Shown piece after piece: positions 13,546 through 16,496 of a stretch of 16,496 nucleotides of DNA (position 1 is its first letter; each line of letters starts with the position of its first letter). The notes below the pieces were generated by a model. That model was not told the DNA's origin. It did not search any database and saw only the letters and a list, made by a program, of their open reading frames with translations. The position numbers and the translations under genes were made by a program. Source of the DNA: CAZOOM01 sp964460795 (GTDB lineage: Bacteria; Omnitrophota; Omnitrophia; Omnitrophales; Aquincolibacteriaceae); the NCBI GenBank assembly GCA_964460795.1, contig CAYWRU010000070.1, positions 1 through 16,496 on the forward strand, read 5' to 3'.

Positions 13546-14153
13546 GTCCGCGTCAAATCCTTTTGGTGGCAACTACCAATAAGAAAAAACTCATTGAACT
13601 TCAGACCCTTTTGTGGGATCTCCCGCTTGATCTAAAAACCCTCGCCGATCTTCCATCTTTCGAGACCGTGGAAGAAAGCGGAAAAACCTTTCAAGAAAAT
13701 GCAAAGCTTAAGGCCTTAGGCTACGCCTCGCAAAGCGGGTATCTCACCTTGGGAGAGGATTCTGGACTTTGCTGCGAGGCCCTGGAAGGTGCTCCGGGAG
13801 TTTACTCGGCCCGTTTTTCAGGTAAAGAGGCAACCGATGAAAAGAATAATGAAAAACTCCTGAAACTTTTTGAGAAAATTCCGGATAACTGCCGAGGGGC
13901 TTATTATTCATCGGTCGTAGCGATTGCAAAACCCGGCCAATTGATCGGCATTGCGGAGGGCAAGGTCCATGGATTTATCCATAAAAAACTCGAAGGAACC
14001 GGGGGCTTTGGTTACGACCCGCTCTTTTATTATCCGCCTTTTGGAACCACTTTTGCCAATGTCCTGGCAGAAAAAAAACACACCGTGTCCCACCGCGCCC
14101 AGGCGCTCATCAAGACCCGGGACCTCTTGGCCGATTATCTTCAACAGACTTAA
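13542..14153 (+). CDS. rdgB: XTP/dITP diphosphatase (HAM1 family)
   Basis: RdgB hydrolyses dITP, XTP and dXTP to the monophosphates and so keeps deaminated purines out of nucleic acid. Motifs are the substrate-binding ATTNKKKLIELQ at the start, the catalytic GEDSGLCCEALEGAPGVYSAR, KNNEKLLKLF, GTGGFGYDPLFYYP and the FANVLAEKKHTVSHRAQAL stretch with the His that closes the active site. The length of 203 residues matches the family. Its ATG overlaps the rph TGA. It ends the long gene run; the next gene has its own promoter 16 nt after the stop. No terminator hairpin was found between them. Confidence 0.96.
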   Translation: MSPRQILLVATTNKKKLIELQTLLWDLPLDLKTLADLPSFETVEESGKTFQENAKLKALGYASQSGYLTLGEDSGLCCEALEGAPGVYSARFSGKEATDEKNNEKLLKLFEKIPDNCRGAYYSSVVAIAKPGQLIGIAEGKVHGFIHKKLEGTGGFGYDPLFYYPPFGTTFANVLAEKKHTVSHRAQALIKTRDLLADYLQQT

Positions 14154-14168
14154 TGAAATCCTGGCTTC

Positions 14169-14197
14169 TTGACAGTTCAGCCACGCCTGTCTAATAT
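14169..14197 (+). promoter_or_regulatory. Sigma-70 promoter for the sulfite/nitrite reductase gene
   Basis: TTGACA (14169-14174) is a perfect -35. After a 17-nt spacer stands TAATAT (14192-14197), four of six -10 bases. The transcript would start near 14204, only about 16 nt before the start codon, leaving space for AGGTGA as ribosome binding site and no long leader. Confidence 0.6.
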
Positions 14198-14219
14198 TCT
14201 GGCCTACTCAAGGTGAAAC

Positions 14220-16361
14220 GTGAAAGCACAAAAAGATTTATCCGAAGCTTCGAATCTTGAACTTGCAGACTTTCAGGACTGGATCCAGAAGTACCGCCAG
14301 CGCGAGATCGGCGATATCAAGATGCAAAAGATCCGCCTCCAGCTGGGGACCTATGCCCAGCGCCAGGATGGGGTCCAGATGCAGCGGATCAAGCTTCCGG
14401 GCGGCGTCCTCTCGTCCAATCAACTGATTGCTTTAGCGGAAGCCGCAGAAAAATACGGCAGCGGATTCCTTCATTTCACGACCCGCCAGGACGCACAGAT
14501 CTATTACATACAGTTGGAAAATTGTCCGGACATGATGCGCGGACTGGCTGCGGCCGGAATCACAACACGCGAGGCCTGCGGAAATACGGTCCGCAATATC
14601 ACCATCTGCTACCGATCCGGCATCTCAGCCGAAGAAATTTTTGATGTGACGCCTTATGGCGAGGCTTTAACCCGCTATCTCCTGCGAAATAAGTTTAATC
14701 AGGTGATGGGGCGAAAATTCAAAATCGCCTTTGAAGGCTGCTCGCAAGATCACGCCGGCATGCGCTTTCATGACATTGGATTTCAGGCGCAAATTCGAAA
14801 TGTGAACGGCATTCCGCAAAAAGGATTCCGAATTTATCTCGGCGGGGGACTGGGCGCGGTTCCGATTTTAGGAGAGCTTTATACCGACTTCCTGCCTGTG
14901 GATGAAATGTTCCGCTTTGCCTCCGCCATTCTTCGGCTCTTTGACCGATACGGCGAGCGAAAAAACAGGATGTCGGCTCGTATGAAGTTTTTGATTAAGA
15001 AAATGACATGGCCTAAATTTAAAGAGGCGCTTGAGAAAGAAATCCAGAAAGTTCATCCCAAAGTCAAAGTTGAAGATTATTTAGACATGATGAGTCATCC
15101 TGAACGAAGTGAAGGATCTCGGAGATCCTTCGTCCCGCCTCACGGCGCAACTCAGGATGACGATTTATTTTTAGCTTGGAAACGCGACAATGTCATTCCG
15201 CATGCTCAAAAAGGTTATCAGGGAGTTTTGATCCGTCTCCGGCTCGGAGATCTTTTATCGCCTCAAGCTAAAGAGATCGCGAAAGTCGCTTTTGATTTTT
15301 CAAGTTCTCAGCTGCGAGTGACTCCGGATCAAAATCTTTTTTTACCCTGGGTCCAAACCGCTGACTTATCCAAGGTTTTCCTCGCACTTCAGAAACTTGA
15401 ACTGGCTGAATCGGGGGCAGAGACTCTAGAAGATACCACCACGTGCCCGGGCGCTGATACGTGCCGGCTCGGAATCACTTCCGCCAAAGGACTGGGATCC
15501 GCCATCAGCGATATGACTCGGACAAAACTGACGGCTCATCAGGATCTCTTGAAAGACATTAAAGTCAAAATTTCGGGATGCCCAAATGGCTGTGCCCAAC
15601 ACGCCGTGGCGCAAATCGGATTTCAGGGAGCAGCACTCACGCAGGATGGAAAAACCGTGCCTGCCAATGAACTTTATCTTGGCGGTCAAGTCGCATTTGA
15701 TCAGACGACTTACGGAGAGCGTGCTGGAAAGTTTCCGTCCCGGAATTGTCCGGCAGTGGTGGAAACATTAGTGAAGCTTTATGCGAATGAAAAAAAATCT
15801 AAGGAGTCTTTTAGTGAATGTCTGACGCGTATTGGAAAAGACAGGATCAAAGATCTTTTGGCGCCGCTTGCTGCGATTCCATCTTTTATGGATGCTCCGG
15901 AATATTATCAGGATTGGGGGCATGCGAATGAAAAGTTCGCCATCCGTTCCGGTATTAAAGGGGAATGCGCCGGATCTCCGATTCAGGAGAAACATCCGGT
16001 GTTTGAAACTGCGGATGAAAAGCGATCTCAGGCCGAGGCCTTCTTTGCGCATGAGGATTATACGAATGCTCGCATTCAAGCCGTGGAAGCGATTGCGGCA
16101 GCGGCCCGCGTTCCGCTTTATGCGGTTTTAGTGGATCCTTTTACGGATGAGCAGGTGCTTTGGGAATTCGACAATCTATTCGTGCTGACCGATAAAGCGA
16201 AAAGTGAATGGTCTGGATTTTCAGAAAAAATCGAAGAATTTCTTAAGACAGATGCAGATGAAAAACGGGTGAGGAAACTACTCGATTTATCAGAGAGCTT
16301 CATCCAGGAATGCCGTCGTCTTTGCGACAGTCTTGCCGCAGGAGCCCCAAAACCCACCTAA
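14220..16361 (+). CDS. Siroheme nitrite/sulfite reductase with C-terminal helical domain
   Basis: This 713-residue protein starts at GTG 14220, behind AGGTGA. It is the ferredoxin-type hemoprotein that reduces sulfite to sulfide or nitrite to ammonium. Residues 30-270 form the first NIR_SIR half (MQRIKLPGGVLSSNQL, HFTTRQDAQIYYI, ACGNTVRNIT); residues 320-560 form the second. The [4Fe-4S]-siroheme ligands are Cys409 and Cys415 (CPGADTC, Cx5C) and Cys454 and Cys458 (CPNGC, Cx3C). Residues 292-314 come from an inserted palindromic repeat in the linker between the halves. From about residue 600 an extra domain (AEAFFAHEDYTNARIQAVEAIAAAARVPLY) resembles a HEPN-type helical bundle, fused to this enzyme in some other lineages as I remember. 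Sulfite versus nitrite cannot be decided; no other sulfate or nitrate gene is in the window. Confidence 0.93.
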   Translation: MKAQKDLSEASNLELADFQDWIQKYRQREIGDIKMQKIRLQLGTYAQRQDGVQMQRIKLPGGVLSSNQLIALAEAAEKYGSGFLHFTTRQDAQIYYIQLENCPDMMRGLAAAGITTREACGNTVRNITICYRSGISAEEIFDVTPYGEALTRYLLRNKFNQVMGRKFKIAFEGCSQDHAGMRFHDIGFQAQIRNVNGIPQKGFRIYLGGGLGAVPILGELYTDFLPVDEMFRFASAILRLFDRYGERKNRMSARMKFLIKKMTWPKFKEALEKEIQKVHPKVKVEDYLDMMSHPERSEGSRRSFVPPHGATQDDDLFLAWKRDNVIPHAQKGYQGVLIRLRLGDLLSPQAKEIAKVAFDFSSSQLRVTPDQNLFLPWVQTADLSKVFLALQKLELAESGAETLEDTTTCPGADTCRLGITSAKGLGSAISDMTRTKLTAHQDLLKDIKVKISGCPNGCAQHAVAQIGFQGAALTQDGKTVPANELYLGGQVAFDQTTYGERAGKFPSRNCPAVVETLVKLYANEKKSKESFSECLTRIGKDRIKDLLAPLAAIPSFMDAPEYYQDWGHANEKFAIRSGIKGECAGSPIQEKHPVFETADEKRSQAEAFFAHEDYTNARIQAVEAIAAAARVPLYAVLVDPFTDEQVLWEFDNLFVLTDKAKSEWSGFSEKIEEFLKTDADEKRVRKLLDLSESFIQECRRLCDSLAAGAPKPT
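15094..15161. repeat. Palindromic element inserted in frame in the reductase gene
   Basis: GTCATCCTGA (15094-15103) and TCAGGATGAC (15152-15161) are perfect 10-bp inverted termini. In between, GAAGGATCTC (15111-15120) and GAGATCCTTC (15122-15131) are exact complements around one G. The 68-bp unit resembles the dispersed intergenic palindrome TCATCCTGA-n-GAAGGATCT known from many environmental genomes. It is read in frame as residues 292-314, peptide HPERSEGSRRSF and onward, and the reading frame is intact. Confidence 0.8.
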
Positions 16362-16363
16362 GG

Positions 16364-16429
16364 GATTTTAGATTGTAGATTTTAGAATGGGTCGTAAATC
16401 TAAAATCTAAATTCAAAAATCTAAAATGA
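16364..16429. repeat. Heptad-repeat hairpin between the reductase gene and tRNA-Val
   Basis: Units of 7 nt run GATTTTA, GATTGTA, GATTTTA, GAATGGG (16364-16391), then after TCG the inverted set TAAATCT, AAAATCT, AAATTCA, AAAATCT, AAAATGA (16395-16429). AGATTTTAGA (16377-16386) pairs exactly with TCTAAAATCT (16399-16408) around 12 nt. The architecture equals the two GTGAAG elements but the sequence is different. It starts 2 nt after the TAA and could end transcription of both flanking genes. Confidence 0.8.
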
Positions 16430-16434
16430 AAACC

Positions 16435-16496
16435 TGGGCAATACAGGACTCGAACCTGTGACCCCTACCATGTCAAGGTAGTGCTCTAACCAACTG
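16435..16496 (-). tRNA. tRNA-Val (anticodon GAC), 5' part cut off
   Basis: Read on the - strand, the sequence runs from the D-loop CAGTTGGTTAGAGC through the anticodon arm CTACC-TTGACAT-GGTAG, the variable loop, the T arm ACAGG-TTCGAGT-CCTGT and the 3' acceptor strand ATTGCCC with discriminator A (16435). The 7-nt anticodon loop gives GAC, which reads GUC/GUU valine codons. The first acceptor strand (expected GGGCAAT) and part of the D arm lie beyond the window. The 3' CCA is not encoded (next bases are GG), so a CCA-adding enzyme is needed. Confidence 0.93.

Noticed and set aside
15094..15161. A frameshift or degraded gene at the repeat in the reductase
   Set aside because: The frame remains open for 713 codons and both Cys pairs are intact.
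16435..16496. tRNA-Asp
   Set aside because: The database-like stretch contains GTC on the + strand, but the gene is on the - strand and its loop TTGACAT gives anticodon GAC, valine.

Overview
This window looks like a piece of chromosome from a free-living or environmental Gram-negative-type bacterium of roughly balanced GC, probably an uncultured lineage. The PII subfamily, the DUF5674-like gene with its small partner, and the intergenic heptad repeats would fit groups such as Omnitrophota, but the sequence alone does not prove any phylum. All protein genes lie on the + strand. A tRNA-Val lies on the - strand at the right edge.

Layout. 1-1160: the end of a succinate dehydrogenase/fumarate reductase operon (sdhA tail, sdhB). 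1175-2999: an ammonium uptake unit, amtB plus a PII protein, behind a well-formed sigma-54 promoter. 3156-7314: a looser run holding an NAD-dependent SDR, oligoribonuclease (orn), an AT-rich unknown gene, miaB and nnrE. 7421-14153: a compact unit behind a near-consensus sigma-70 promoter, in which ten genes follow each other with no gap above about 21 nt and many ATGA overlaps: lipA, a lipoyl-domain-like protein with a polyacidic tail, a class I aminotransferase, a DUF5674-like gene, a small conserved hypothetical, murI, queC, queE, rph and rdgB. 14169-16361: a siroheme nitrite/sulfite reductase with its own promoter. 16435-16496: partial tRNA-Val(GAC).

Themes. The genes are mostly housekeeping: the TCA cycle, nitrogen assimilation and its PII regulation, RNA maturation (Orn, MiaB, QueC/QueE, RNase PH), lipoate synthesis, cell-wall precursor supply (MurI), damage and nucleotide-pool repair (NnrE, RdgB) and assimilatory sulfite or nitrite reduction. 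Three are radical SAM enzymes (MiaB, LipA, QueE).

The unusual material falls in two groups. The first is small mobile or repetitive DNA: three hairpins built from 7-nt tandem units placed directly after stop codons, two GGGAC-type hairpins, a nested mini-hairpin, and a palindromic element inserted in frame inside the sulfite reductase gene. The second is odd proteins: a lipoyl-like domain translationally coupled to lipA that lacks the lipoylation lysine, a PII protein without the uridylylation tyrosine, a reductase with an extra C-terminal helical domain, and an AT-rich gene bounded by a 16-bp imperfect direct repeat at the start of miaB. I saw no complete novel defence system or mobile element. 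The best leads are the lysine-less lipoyl domain next to lipA, the in-frame palindrome and the bounded AT-rich gene.
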